A stretch of DNA of 29,646 nucleotides from Mobilicoccus sp032100225 (GCA_032100225.1 DAMDJY010000019.1:1-29646), one strand, 5' to 3'; shown: positions 7,294 through 15,048, counted from the stretch's first letter. Notes: generated from the sequence alone by a model not told the origin. Program-made: numbers and translations.

Positions 7294-7299
7294 AGGCTA
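7294..7299 (-). promoter_or_regulatory. -10 hexamer TAGCCT upstream of the ATPase
   Basis: TAGCCT on the minus strand. Transcription would start about 7 nt on, at the ATG of the upstream ORF (7287), giving a 70-nt leader before the ATPase start at 7217. Confidence 0.4.
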
Positions 7300-7491
7300 C
7301 GGAACGGCGCCTGCCGGAGACGAGCTGTCCCGCCTCCACACGCCGGGCGACGGTTTCACCCCGATGTCGCGTCTGTAAGGTGAAGGGGGACAGGCCGTCT
7401 CGTCTGGTGCGTGTCGCTCGACACCTCCGGGCCCGCGACTTCGCGCCCCACAGCTGTCGAGGCGGCACCCTTAGTGGATTGGAGCCTGACT

Positions 7492-7911
7492 ATGAAGACC
7501 ACGACCGCCGCCTCGCTGTTCCTCGTCGCAGCTCTCGGACTCGCCGGATGTTCCGACGCGACAACCACGACGACCACCGAAGCCACCGCGTCACCGGCCG
7601 CCACCGAGACTCCGACGATGACGGAGACCATGACCGAAACCGCAACGGCGACCGAGACCGCGACTGCCACCGAGACCACCTCGGGCGCCACCGACATGAG
7701 CTCGGTGGACGTCAACAACATGACCGAGGCCGAGATCGCCTCGCGCATGAAGGATGCCGGAGTTCCCGACGCCGACACGTGGGCCAAGCGGGTCAAGGAG
7801 AACGGCCCCTACACGGCAGACAACATGCAGCAGAAGGTTCAGGAGCTTGCCCAGAAGTACCCCGTGGACATGAACACCCTCAACGGGGTGCGTCGCGCGC
7901 TCGGATTCTGA
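7492..7911 (+). CDS. Small Thr/Glu-rich lipoprotein
   Basis: A 139-aa secreted lipoprotein. The signal peptide MKTTTAASLFLVAALGLAGC ends in the lipobox L-A-G-C with the lipidated cysteine at residue 20. Residues 24-66 are a linker of Thr, Glu, Ala and Ser with short repeats (T-M-T-E-T, T-A-T-E-T), encoded by imperfect tandem ACNGAG-type repeats. This probably holds the C-terminal domain away from the membrane. The last 65 residues are charged and helical (E-A-E-I-A-S-R-M-K-D-A-G-V-P and D-A-D-T-W-A-K-R-V), ending L-N-G-V-R-R-A-L-G-F; no known family was recognised. The ATG at 7492 is chosen because it gives the signal peptide and has TTGGAG about 8 nt upstream. A TAAGGT hexamer at about 7376 may be the promoter. 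The gene is monocistronic, with a hairpin terminator 14 nt after the stop. Confidence 0.8.
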   Translation: MKTTTAASLFLVAALGLAGCSDATTTTTTEATASPAATETPTMTETMTETATATETATATETTSGATDMSSVDVNNMTEAEIASRMKDAGVPDADTWAKRVKENGPYTADNMQQKVQELAQKYPVDMNTLNGVRRALGF

Positions 7912-7924
7912 GCGACCCAGACAC

Positions 7925-7954
7925 AGGCCTCGTCCGCATCGGCGGGCGGGGCCT
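7925..7954 (+). terminator. Hairpin terminator after the lipoprotein gene
   Basis: A 13-bp stem (7925-7937 with 7942-7954) closes an AUCG tetraloop and includes two G-U wobbles. It is followed by TTCGTCT and lies 14 nt downstream of the stop codon. Confidence 0.75.
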
Positions 7955-8034
7955 TCGTCTGCTCCGGACCACGAGGGGGTGCCCACAAGCCGGGCAGAAT
8001 GCGCCTACCGAGACCCGACGGAACGGCAGGCGAC

Positions 8035-8424
8035 ATGACGACCCTCCTCCCAGGCTGCTCCTGCGAGCAACCGGCAGCAGTGCTCCTGCGCGAATGCGTG
8101 CTCGTTCTCGTGAGCGCTCTGACTCTGGGGCTCGCCTCCCCCTTTGCCCTCATGCACATGGCGCTTCACCTGCCCAGGTCCCGAGCGCAATGGCTGGTCG
8201 TCGGCTATCTGGCTCTTCACGTTTCGGCGCTGGTCACCGCTTTCGCGATGCTCGAACCAGGCGCCGTCGTGTCGTTCCTCGCGGTCTCGTGCTTGGGAAT
8301 TGCCGTGGTGGCCACCACGCTGCCCCACTATCGCCGAGCTCGGGTGGCTGCCGGCGGCTGGTGTACATGCCGGGCAGAGGTCGAACTCACCACGGAGCCG
8401 CGACGCGATCTCGTCACCGTCTGA
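8035..8424 (+). CDS. Small hypothetical membrane protein
   Basis: A 129-aa protein of no recognised family. The N-terminal 18 residues hold two cysteines (P-G-C-S-C-E-Q). There follow about three hydrophobic stretches: 21-45 (V-L-V-L-V-S-A-L-T-L-G-L-A-S-P-F-A-L), 53-75 (W-L-V-V-G-Y-L-A-L-H-V-S-A-L) and 77-97. A polar tail with a C-T-C pair (G-G-W-C-T-C-R-A-E-V) follows. The paired Cys-x-Cys motifs at both ends could bind a metal or form disulfides, but this is inference. The ATG at 8035 is preferred to that at 7999 because hydrophobicity and a GGCAGG purine stretch fit better; the start is uncertain. It sits between a terminator and the SOS-controlled HNH gene, and no functional link is evident. 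Confidence 0.55.
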   Translation: MTTLLPGCSCEQPAAVLLRECVLVLVSALTLGLASPFALMHMALHLPRSRAQWLVVGYLALHVSALVTAFAMLEPGAVVSFLAVSCLGIAVVATTLPHYRRARVAAGGWCTCRAEVELTTEPRRDLVTV

Positions 8425-8601
8425 GTGAGCGAGCGTGCGGCAGCGGTCGGGCGGCGCATCACCTAATGTGACGCGGATCACGAGCCTGGCGTTCGTTGAA
8501 ATGGCCTGCGGGGCAAGGAGATTGGGCTCGGCGAAGCTGTTTGTTCACAGCGGTGAAAACCATTGCGCCGCAACAAGTATCGCCTGTGGATACGTGTTTG
8601 A

Positions 8602-8617
8602 TAGAACGCTTGTTCGG
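8602..8617 (+). promoter_or_regulatory. LexA-binding SOS box
   Basis: The core GAAC-GCTT-GTTC (8604-8615) is a perfect inverted repeat with a 4-nt spacer. It matches the actinobacterial SOS box TCGAAC-N4-GTTCGA in 12 of the 16 positions counting the unspecified spacer, including all eight core bases. It directly abuts the TAGAAT -10 element (8618-8623), so bound LexA would block RNA polymerase at the HNH endonuclease promoter. Confidence 0.75.
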
Positions 8618-8623
8618 TAGAAT
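8618..8623 (+). promoter_or_regulatory. -10 hexamer TAGAAT of the HNH endonuclease gene
   Basis: TAGAAT ends 7 nt before the ATG at 8631, so the transcript is probably leaderless or nearly so. A GGGGG tract lies in between. The LexA box occupies the spacer and -35 side. Confidence 0.6.
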
Positions 8624-8630
8624 TGGGGGC

Positions 8631-10007
8631 ATGACGACGACCCCTACGCGAGACGCTGACCTGGGCCCCTGGCCAAGTGGCTGCGTCAGTGCGGGCGACG
8701 TCATGGTCGCGCAGCTCGAGGCAGCACGTGAGGCGCTGGCGGCAATCACGAATCGGCTGGTTCGGGTCGATTCCGACGACCTGGCACGGGTTGCGGCTTC
8801 GGCGGCCGCGGTTGTCGCGTCGGCCCATGCGGCGCAGGCCGCGATCGTTCTCGAATCCGCGAGTCGCGGAGTCATTGCCGGATCAGATCACCCACGCGTG
8901 GACCGCTGGGTCGAGCACTCCTATCGCGAGGCCGGCGCCGCCGTGTCCCGGGCGCAGGCCCGTGCCTTGCACGAGGTGTCGGTGACGTGTGCCGGGTCCG
9001 ACGTCACTGCGCTCACTCAGGCGGTCAGTACCGGACGGATCCCGGTCGAGGTCGCCGCCGTCGTGGCCATGATCTACCGGCGGCTGCGCACCAATATCGA
9101 ATGCCCCAACTGGGACGTGCTCCTGAACGAGATCGTCGACTGGGCCGCCGAGGGTGCTTCCACCCGCGAGCTGTACGTGCTGGAGGATCGCCTGATCTGC
9201 CAGTACGGCCCGCAGGGTGAACTCGACCGGCGTCGCGAACGCGACTACACCCGCCGCGAACTCACGGCCTTCCGCCACGACCGCACCGGAATGCTCACTG
9301 CCACCCTGCGCCTGGACCCGGCGTCCGAAGCCACGTTCACCGCGGCCGTCCAGGCGTTGGCCGCGCCTCATCTCGACGAGGACGGGCAGCCCGACCCCCG
9401 CACGCCCGGGCAGCGTCGCGCCGACGCACTCCTCACCCTCGCGACCCTGGCCACCACGCCTGATGCGGCCATCCCCGGCGCCGGTGCCTCTGCCCGTCTC
9501 ACGCTCACGATGAGCCTGGCCGACTTGGTAACTGGCCTCGCCAGCACAAGCAAGCCGGATGGGGCGGCGACGTTGCCGGTCGTCGACAACGGTTTCGCCA
9601 CCACCGGATTCGGGCAGATCCGGACCCCGACGGAGGCACGCATCGCCGCCTGTGACGCGGAGGTCATCCCGGCCGTGATGGGCACCCGCGGCGAGATCCT
9701 CGACCTGGGTCGCGCAGCTCGGCTCATCAATCCCGGACAACGAAGCGCCCTCCACCTTCGAGAGCGCGGCTGCACCTACCCCGGCTGCACCTTGCCCCCT
9801 GCCTGGTGCGACGGCCACCACATCGAGCACTGGGCTGCGGGCGGACCTACCGACATGCCCAACCTCACCCTGCTCTGCCGACATCACCACACCGTCGTCC
9901 ACAGGCACGGCCACACCGCGACGCTCGACGAGAACGACACCATCCGATGGACCAGATCCGATGGAACACCCATCGGCAACACCCCGCGGTGGGCCGGCTC
10001 GCCCTAG
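8631..10007 (+). CDS. HNH endonuclease of the DUF222 / 13E12 repeat family
   Basis: A 458-aa protein with the DUF222 domain over about residues 20-330, predicted mostly helical (D-V-M-V-A-Q-L-E-A-A-R-E-A-L, then R-A-Q-A-R-A-L-H-E-V). A C-terminal HNH nuclease module spans about 377-424. That module shows R-E-R-G-C-T-Y-P-G-C, then W-C-D-G-H-H-I-E-H-W, G-G-P-T-D-M-P-N-L-T-L-L-C and R-H-H-H. These are the zinc-binding Cys pairs plus the His/Asn/His catalytic set. The family is multicopy in actinobacteria and includes the 13E12 repeat proteins of Mycobacterium tuberculosis, several of which are reported to be LexA-regulated. The activity is presumed to be metal-dependent DNA cleavage; the biological role is not established. 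The ATG at 8631 is chosen by its position just after the promoter, although the frame is open upstream. It is monocistronic and convergent with phoD. Confidence 0.93.
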   Translation: MTTTPTRDADLGPWPSGCVSAGDVMVAQLEAAREALAAITNRLVRVDSDDLARVAASAAAVVASAHAAQAAIVLESASRGVIAGSDHPRVDRWVEHSYREAGAAVSRAQARALHEVSVTCAGSDVTALTQAVSTGRIPVEVAAVVAMIYRRLRTNIECPNWDVLLNEIVDWAAEGASTRELYVLEDRLICQYGPQGELDRRRERDYTRRELTAFRHDRTGMLTATLRLDPASEATFTAAVQALAAPHLDEDGQPDPRTPGQRRADALLTLATLATTPDAAIPGAGASARLTLTMSLADLVTGLASTSKPDGAATLPVVDNGFATTGFGQIRTPTEARIAACDAEVIPAVMGTRGEILDLGRAARLINPGQRSALHLRERGCTYPGCTLPPAWCDGHHIEHWAAGGPTDMPNLTLLCRHHHTVVHRHGHTATLDENDTIRWTRSDGTPIGNTPRWAGSP

Positions 10008-10148
10008 ACATGCCCGGGGTGGGAGTCAGGGCCGTCCTCGAAGACCGGGTCTCGCTCGAGGCAAGACGGTGTCGTGCGAGACGGACAGCGATCGGCCGAG
10101 CATCAGGCCGATCTTCACACACGGGCGCGGCCCTAATACGACGACGGA

Positions 10149-10171
10149 CCGCCGGTCGGGGAGACCGGCGG
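10149..10171. terminator. Hairpin between the convergent HNH and phoD genes
   Basis: A perfect 9-bp stem (10149-10157 with 10163-10171) closes a 5-nt loop between two convergent genes. It lies 35 nt after the phoD stop and 141 nt after the HNH stop, so it fits phoD better but could serve both. There is no U tract. Confidence 0.6.
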
Positions 10172-10206
10172 CCTGTCGGGCGTCGATGTCAGGCGTCGAT
10201 GCAGAG

Positions 10207-11793
10207 TCAGACCCGGACGGCTCCGGGGGCGCCCTCCTCCACGACGAACGAGGCGAGGGTCTCGACCTCGGCGTCGGGGCGGGAGACGGTGTTCACCATC
10301 TGCAGGTCGGTGCGCCACTGGCTGCGGTCGACCGTGCATCGCACGTAGCCGCGGCGGTCACCGTCGAAGAACTTGATGTGCGGGTTGTAGCCGATCATCG
10401 GCCCGTAGTAGGGCCCGTACACGTCGCCGTCCCCGTTGGTCGTGATCGACGTGCCGACGAACTCGGTTGCCAAGACGGAGGATCCGGCGCGGTCGAAGTC
10501 GTGGTGGACGTCGTTGACGAACGTCGAGTGCCAGTCGCCCGTGATGAAGACCGGGTTGCGGGTGCCGGCGTCGACCATCGTGTCGAGCAGACGCTTGCGC
10601 GCGGCGGGGAACCCGTCCCAGGCGTCGTGCCAGAGCACGTCACCCTTGTCGCCGTCGTGGTCGAGGCGGGACACCATGACGTTGTTGCTGAGGATGTTCC
10701 AGGTGGCGTTCGACGCCGTGAGACCGCCGTAGAGCCACCTCTCCTGCGTGTTGCCGAGCATCGAGACGGCCGGCGCCTTCTGCGCCTCACATGCCGGGGC
10801 CTCGCCCCAGCCGCACGGCGGGTCGTCGCGGTACTGACGGCCGTCGAGCATCCACAGGTTGGCGAGGTCGCCGTAGGCGGCGCTGCGGTAGATGCGCATA
10901 CCCGAGCGGGTGGGTGAGGAGCTGTGCGGCAGCGGCTGGTGCTCGTAGTACGCCTGGTAGGCAGCCCGGCGCAGCGCCGTGATGTCCGCCTTGTCCTTGT
11001 ACTGCGAGTGGTTGCCGGCGTAGTCGTTGATCACCTCGTGGTCGTCCCACGTGACGAACCACGGGAAGCGCGCGTGCACCAGCTGCAGCTGCGGGTCGCG
11101 CTTGTACAGGGAGTACCGGTAGCGCCACTGCTCGAGCGACACCGGCGCCTTCTGAGCGACGGCCGGGACGCTGTTCTTCTTCTTGCGGTAACCGCCGTCG
11201 GCGGGGATGCCGCCCTCGTAGACGCAGTCACCGAGGTGGACGACGAAGTCGAGGTCGTCGTTCGCCATGTGCGCGTAGGGGGAGTAGTAGCCGCTGGCGT
11301 AGTCCTGGCACGACGCGAACGCGAACATGAGCTCGTCCACGCGCGCTCCTGGGCGGGGCAGCGTGCGCGTGCGGCCGACCTCGGAGAGGTGCGAGCCGGC
11401 ACGGAAGCGGTAGTAGTAGACGCGGTCGGCATCGAGGCCGGACAGCTCGATGTGTACCGAGTGTGCGAGAGCCGCCGACGTGCGGACCTGACCGCGTGCG
11501 ACGACGCGACGCATCCGGGAGTCCTCGGCGACCTGCCACTGCACCGCGGCGGGCTTCTTCATGCCGCCGTCGGCCTCGAACGGACGGGGAGCCAGACGCG
11601 TCCACAGGACGACGCCGTCGGCGGTGGGGCACCCTGAGGCGAGGCCCAGGGTGAAGGGGTAGTCGCGCGGGGCAGCGGTCGCCGGCGTGGCGCCTGCGGT
11701 GCCGACGAGTGCGGCGGCGCCGAGGACGCCCATGCCCTTGAGCACGTGGCGGCGGTCGATGCCGACCTCAGGGGAAGCGGTAGGAAGAGCCAT
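10207..11793 (-). CDS. phoD: Alkaline phosphatase D / phosphodiesterase, Tat-exported
   Basis: A 528-aa PhoD-family metallophosphoesterase. The N terminus has a Tat signal, D-R-R-H-V-L-K-G at 13-20, then a hydrophobic stretch and a likely cleavage at A-T-A-A (38-41). The PhoD N-terminal domain (F-T-L-G-L-A-S-G-C-P, D-G-V-V-L-W-T-R-L) precedes the catalytic domain. Metal-ligand motifs are F-A-S-C at 159-162, H-L-G-D-C-V-Y-E at 186-193, T-W-D-D-H-E-V at 248-254 and I-T-G-D-W-H-S at 417-423. PhoD enzymes use Ca2+ with Fe3+ to release phosphate from mono- and diesters, including teichoic acids, outside the membrane. The ATG at 11793 is chosen as the one giving a standard Tat leader. It is divergent from a secreted PI-PLC/GDPD-like gene, which suggests joint phosphate scavenging. 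The 199-nt spacer holds an 11-nt-period GTTCG repeat resembling a Pho box. Confidence 0.95.
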   Translation of the reverse strand: MALPTASPEVGIDRRHVLKGMGVLGAAALVGTAGATPATAAPRDYPFTLGLASGCPTADGVVLWTRLAPRPFEADGGMKKPAAVQWQVAEDSRMRRVVARGQVRTSAALAHSVHIELSGLDADRVYYYRFRAGSHLSEVGRTRTLPRPGARVDELMFAFASCQDYASGYYSPYAHMANDDLDFVVHLGDCVYEGGIPADGGYRKKKNSVPAVAQKAPVSLEQWRYRYSLYKRDPQLQLVHARFPWFVTWDDHEVINDYAGNHSQYKDKADITALRRAAYQAYYEHQPLPHSSSPTRSGMRIYRSAAYGDLANLWMLDGRQYRDDPPCGWGEAPACEAQKAPAVSMLGNTQERWLYGGLTASNATWNILSNNVMVSRLDHDGDKGDVLWHDAWDGFPAARKRLLDTMVDAGTRNPVFITGDWHSTFVNDVHHDFDRAGSSVLATEFVGTSITTNGDGDVYGPYYGPMIGYNPHIKFFDGDRRGYVRCTVDRSQWRTDLQMVNTVSRPDAEVETLASFVVEEGAPGAVRV

Positions 11794-11930
11794 GCGGCAC
11801 ACCCAATTCCGCCTCCGGAGACATGGGGCGACCCTCGGTGGGCCACGAAGGGTCCGGCACGTGAACATCGATACGCAATCGCCTGGCCCCGGACCAACGC
11901 GTACCGCAGGCGCGGGACCCGACACCAATC

Positions 11931-11952
11931 GTTCGGCCAATGTTCGTGATTC
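11931..11952 (+). promoter_or_regulatory. Possible Pho-box-like direct repeat in the divergent spacer
   Basis: GTTCG occurs at 11931 and again at 11942, a period of exactly 11 nt. Actinobacterial PhoP (Streptomyces) binds direct repeats of 11-nt units with a GTTCA-like core. The site lies between phoD and a phospholipase-like gene, where phosphate control would make sense. Only two units and an imperfect core are present. Confidence 0.3.
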
Positions 11953-11992
11953 TTTTGCAGTGCAAGGGGTTTCGGGAACCGAGGATCGCGAC

Positions 11993-12874
11993 ATGCGCCG
12001 ACTTCTGCGACCCCTTGGTCTGCTGCTCGCAGTCCTGGTCTCCCTGCCGACTCTCCTCATCCCGCCGGCTGCCTCGGCGGTCGAGCACGAATCTTCACGC
12101 CGTTCTCACCACGTGCAACCCCTGGAGCGCGCCCACGCCCACAACGACTACGAGCACACGCGTCCGCTGTTCGACGCGCTCTCGCACGGATTCACGAGCG
12201 TCGAGGCCGACGTGTGGCTCGTCGCCGGTCAGCTGTTCATCGGTCACGACGCGCCCGACCCCAAACGCACCCTCAAGAGCGACTACCTCGCGCCGCTGGC
12301 CGAGGTCGTCCGCAAGAACCGCGGCGCCGTCTACCGCGGGTACGAGGGCCGATTCCGCCTCTACATCGACGTCAAGTCCGGACCCGAGACGTGGCCGGTC
12401 ATCGAGAAGCAGCTCGCCGAGTACCCCGGCCTGGTGACCACCTGGAAGAACGGTCGCCGCTCCGGCGGCGCCGTCGAGGTCGTCATCTCCGGCAACCGCG
12501 ACCTGGCTGCCATGGAGGCCGCCCAGGTTCGTCGCTCGGCCTACGACGGCCGCCTCCCCGACATCTACTCCGGGCTCTCTCCGCAGCTCATGACCGTGGT
12601 CAGCGACAACTGGACCAAGCAGTTCACCTGGATGGGCGAAGGCCCCATGCCCCTGGGTGAGCGCCGAAAGCTGCACCGCATCGTCGATCTCGCGCACCTG
12701 CAGGGCTACGAGGTGCGCTTCTGGGCCACGCCCGACCAGGCGGGCCCCGCACGCGACGCCGTGTGGCGTGAACTCGTCGCCGCCGACGTCGACCAGATCA
12801 ACACCGACGACCTCACAGGACTCGAGACCTTCCTCAAGCGCTACGACAAGACGGAACGCCACCGCCGCCACTGA
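11993..12874 (+). CDS. Secreted PI-PLC / GDPD-like phosphodiesterase
   Basis: A 293-aa secreted protein. The Sec signal peptide begins M-R-R-L-L-R-P-L and ends A-S-A at 27-29. The mature part opens with A-H-A-H-N-D-Y-E-H at 47-55, then G-F-T-S-V-E-A-D-V-W-L at 66-76 and F-I-G-H-D at 82-86. This TIM-barrel active site (His, Asn, Glu, Asp, His) is that of the phosphatidylinositol phospholipase C / glycerophosphodiester phosphodiesterase superfamily. Later motifs are R-L-Y-I-D-V-K-S near the middle, V-R-F-W-A-T-P-D and D-Q-I-N-T-D-D-L near the end, as in GDPDs. It resembles the AIM6-like subgroup, whose substrate is not known; hydrolysis of a phosphodiester lipid head group is the likely reaction. 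The ATG at 11993 has GAGGAT about 7 nt upstream. The gene ends before a strong bidirectional terminator. Confidence 0.85.
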   Translation: MRRLLRPLGLLLAVLVSLPTLLIPPAASAVEHESSRRSHHVQPLERAHAHNDYEHTRPLFDALSHGFTSVEADVWLVAGQLFIGHDAPDPKRTLKSDYLAPLAEVVRKNRGAVYRGYEGRFRLYIDVKSGPETWPVIEKQLAEYPGLVTTWKNGRRSGGAVEVVISGNRDLAAMEAAQVRRSAYDGRLPDIYSGLSPQLMTVVSDNWTKQFTWMGEGPMPLGERRKLHRIVDLAHLQGYEVRFWATPDQAGPARDAVWRELVAADVDQINTDDLTGLETFLKRYDKTERHRRH

Positions 12875-12932
12875 GACGGCACCGGGCGGATCCCGAGCGG
12901 CGACTGCACAATTCAGGCGCCACCACGGCCGA

Positions 12933-12963
12933 GGCCCCCACGACATGCACTGTCGTGGGGGCC
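12933..12963. terminator. Bidirectional hairpin terminator
   Basis: A perfect 12-bp GC-rich stem (12933-12944 with 12952-12963) closes a 7-nt loop. It lies between the convergent phospholipase-like gene (stop 12874) and the AIM24 gene (stop 12993) and would work for both. Confidence 0.85.
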
Positions 12964-12992
12964 CCGGCGATCGTGAGCTCAGCCGGCGATCC

Positions 12993-13718
12993 TCACTCGA
13001 ACATGTTCTCCAGGAAACCGCCGCCGGACGACCGGCCGTCGCCGCCCGCACCCGGGGTGACGTTCTCGGCGGGCTGAACGAGCACGTGGCCGGTGCCGCG
13101 GAACGCCATCTGGAATGTCTCACCCGTGCCGCCGCGCAGCATCGAGCCGAGGCCGCCGGTGTCGACCCGCACGTCCATGGAGACACCCTGGGTCCACAGC
13201 ACGACGGCCTGCGGGTCACCGAACGTCGGCGAGCTGCCCACGTCGAGCGCCACAGGGTCGCCCTTGGTCGTGATGGCGACGAACCCGGATCCCCGAAGCA
13301 CCACGTTGTAGAGGTCGCCGGTCATCGCCGCGCCGCGCGCCTGAATCCGCTGCACATCCCAGTCGATGCTCTCCGAGAAGGCGAGCACGTTCCGTCCGTT
13401 GACCGACACCATGTCGTTCTCCAGGTACAGGATCTGCACGTCGGCAGCCTGGTCGGCCAGGAACAGCTCGCCCTGGCCGCTGCACCGCATCATGCTGAGG
13501 CCCTCGCCCGTGGCGGCCTGCTTGAGCAGCCGGCCCAGCCCACCGGAGCCCTTGTTCTCGAACGTGATATTGCCCTGGTAAGCCACCATCGACCCCGAGC
13601 GGGCCCACACAGGTGCACCGTCGAGCCGCACCTTCAACATCTTGGAGTTCTGCCGGGTGAAGGGCTCTCGTGCCTCCTGCTCGGCGTACTGCTCAAACAG
13701 CGGACCGTAGATCGTCAC
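12993..13718 (-). CDS. AIM24 family protein
   Basis: A 241-aa protein of the AIM24/TIGR00266 family, a trimeric beta-helix/tryptophan RNA-binding attenuator-like fold. Conserved stretches are V-W-A-R-S-G-S-M-V-A-Y-Q-G-N-I near residue 40, the glycine-rich G-L-G-R-L-L-K-Q, F-L-A-D-Q-A-A-D-V, and V-V-L-R-G-S-G-F-V-A-I. The C-terminal half has a matching G-S-M-L-R-G-G-T-G-E-T-F-Q-M-A-F-R-G-T-G element. Yeast Aim24 supports mitochondrial inner-membrane organisation; the bacterial role is unknown. No signal peptide or membrane helix is seen. The C-terminal tail is Gly/Ser-rich and ends F-L-E-N-M-F-E. Translation starts at GTG 13718 behind GAGGGAG; a TAGGCT hexamer about 35 nt upstream is the probable promoter. 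The neighbouring genes give no clue to function. Confidence 0.92.
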   Translation of the reverse strand: MTIYGPLFEQYAEQEAREPFTRQNSKMLKVRLDGAPVWARSGSMVAYQGNITFENKGSGGLGRLLKQAATGEGLSMMRCSGQGELFLADQAADVQILYLENDMVSVNGRNVLAFSESIDWDVQRIQARGAAMTGDLYNVVLRGSGFVAITTKGDPVALDVGSSPTFGDPQAVVLWTQGVSMDVRVDTGGLGSMLRGGTGETFQMAFRGTGHVLVQPAENVTPGAGGDGRSSGGGFLENMFE

Positions 13719-13753
13719 TTCTGGTCTCCCTCGGTGCTCGTCGGATATCTATC

Positions 13754-13759
13754 AGCCTA
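13754..13759 (-). promoter_or_regulatory. -10 hexamer TAGGCT of the AIM24 gene
   Basis: TAGGCT on the minus strand lies 35 nt before the GTG at 13718. It would give a leader of roughly 30 nt containing the GAGGGAG ribosome-binding site, so this gene is led rather than leaderless. Confidence 0.45.
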
Positions 13760-13883
13760 GATGCGTGACCGTGGTGGATCAGCGGGAACGGCGATGATTC
13801 AGGGGCATCCCTGAGAAGGTCCAGGGTCGCGCACTGGCGGTGCACCCCGAAGCGCGGCAGGGACGTCGAGGAGAGGGGTCACG

Positions 13884-15032
13884 ATGTCCGTGACGAGGGA
13901 ACACGTGTTGCGATACCGCTGGCGCGCACAGCAACTCGATCGTGCGCCAGGGGAGGTCGACGTCGCCGACCTCGCCGTCCTCGACCTCGGGATCCAGAGC
14001 TGCGGCCGTGACTCGGTGGCATCCTCCTTGGTCGATCGAGGAGTATCACTCACCGAGGCGGTCGCCGCCACCGACGGCACCGACGACTCGCTCGCTCTGG
14101 TGTGGGCCGTGCGTGGCGCCCCGCACTTCCACCGGCGCAGCGACCTCGCCGACCTCGCCACCGCGCTGTCCCCGTTCGACGCCGCCGACGCCTACAAGCG
14201 GCTCGCGGGCACCGGTGGAACGTGGAAGAAGGCAGGCGTCGATCCGATTCGGGCGCTGGCCGAACTCGGTGCGCAGATGCGGGCGGCGCTGGACGAGCCG
14301 CGGGTCAAGGGGGCGCTGTCGAGCGCGCTCCACGGGCAGATCCCTGCGGAGTACGAAGTCGACTGTCGGCCCTGCGGATCCACGCATCCCGCCGAGATGG
14401 CGTTCCGCGTCGCGGCGCTGCATGCGGGGATCGAGCTGGTGCCCGGGACGAGCCCGCCGGTCCTGCGCCGCATCCCGACGTGGCCCACCGACCGGGAGAT
14501 CGGTCCGGCGCCCGACCCCTCCGCGGTACCCCCGCGGCTCGATCAGGTGCGGGCGTATCTGCGCCTCATCGGACCGGCGACTCCCGCCGACGTGGCGGCT
14601 TACCTCGACACCTCGGCCAGGGTGGTCAAACGCGTCTGGCCGGACGATGCCGTCGAGGTCGACCGCGACGGCACGTCGGCGTGGATTCTTGAGGGTGACC
14701 GCGACGCACTCACTGCCGCAACGGAGTCGGGAGAGAAGTCCGTGAGGCTGTTGTCGCCGTGCGACCTGTTCACGGCCGCTCGGGACCGCACTGTGCTCCT
14801 GGACCGGGCGCACCACAAAGCCGTCTGGCCCGCCATCGGGCGTCCGGGAGTCGTCGCCCGTGACGGCGAGATCCTCGGTATCTGGCGTCCGTCGAAGAAG
14901 GGAAAGTGCCTCACGGTGAGCGTCGACGCGTGGGCGCCGCTCGACGATTGGACCCGTCAACAGATCGGCGACCGCGCCGATATCCTCGCCGCATCGCGCG
15001 GGTGTAGCAGCGCCCACGTCGAAGGGGTCTGA
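13884..15032 (+). CDS. Winged-helix DNA-binding protein, AlkZ-like (HTH_42) family
   Basis: A 382-aa protein of the AlkZ/YcaQ-like superfamily, tandem winged-helix domains that in characterised members excise alkylated or cross-linked bases. Recognisable parts are V-L-D-L-G-I-Q-S-C-G-R-D at about 32-43, W-A-V-R-G-A-P-H-F-H at 74-83 (the R-G-x-x-H type motif) and V-R-A-Y-L-R-L-I-G-P-A-T-P-A-D-V (second winged helix). The C-terminal beta domain has V-R-L-L-S-P-C-D-L-F, then G-R-P-G-V-V-A-R-D-G-E-I-L-G-I-W-R. The catalytic Q-x-Q of AlkZ is replaced by Q38-S-C, so enzyme activity of the AlkZ type is doubtful and a diverged activity or pure DNA binding is possible. The ATG at 13884 has GAGAGGGG upstream. 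It converges with the NYN gene, with a 16-nt gap. Confidence 0.88.
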   Translation: MSVTREHVLRYRWRAQQLDRAPGEVDVADLAVLDLGIQSCGRDSVASSLVDRGVSLTEAVAATDGTDDSLALVWAVRGAPHFHRRSDLADLATALSPFDAADAYKRLAGTGGTWKKAGVDPIRALAELGAQMRAALDEPRVKGALSSALHGQIPAEYEVDCRPCGSTHPAEMAFRVAALHAGIELVPGTSPPVLRRIPTWPTDREIGPAPDPSAVPPRLDQVRAYLRLIGPATPADVAAYLDTSARVVKRVWPDDAVEVDRDGTSAWILEGDRDALTAATESGEKSVRLLSPCDLFTAARDRTVLLDRAHHKAVWPAIGRPGVVARDGEILGIWRPSKKGKCLTVSVDAWAPLDDWTRQQIGDRADILAASRGCSSAHVEGV

Positions 15033-15048
15033 GTTCGGAGGCGCGGGC

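Noticed and set aside
10049..10082. Hairpin GTCTCGC/GCGAGAC after the HNH gene as its terminator
   Set aside because: Only 7 bp with a loop of about 20 nt; too weak to call next to the better hairpin at 10149.
12095..13219. A 374-codon minus-strand frame
   Set aside because: It crosses a strong terminator and is antisense to the phospholipase-like gene and out of frame with the AIM24 gene.
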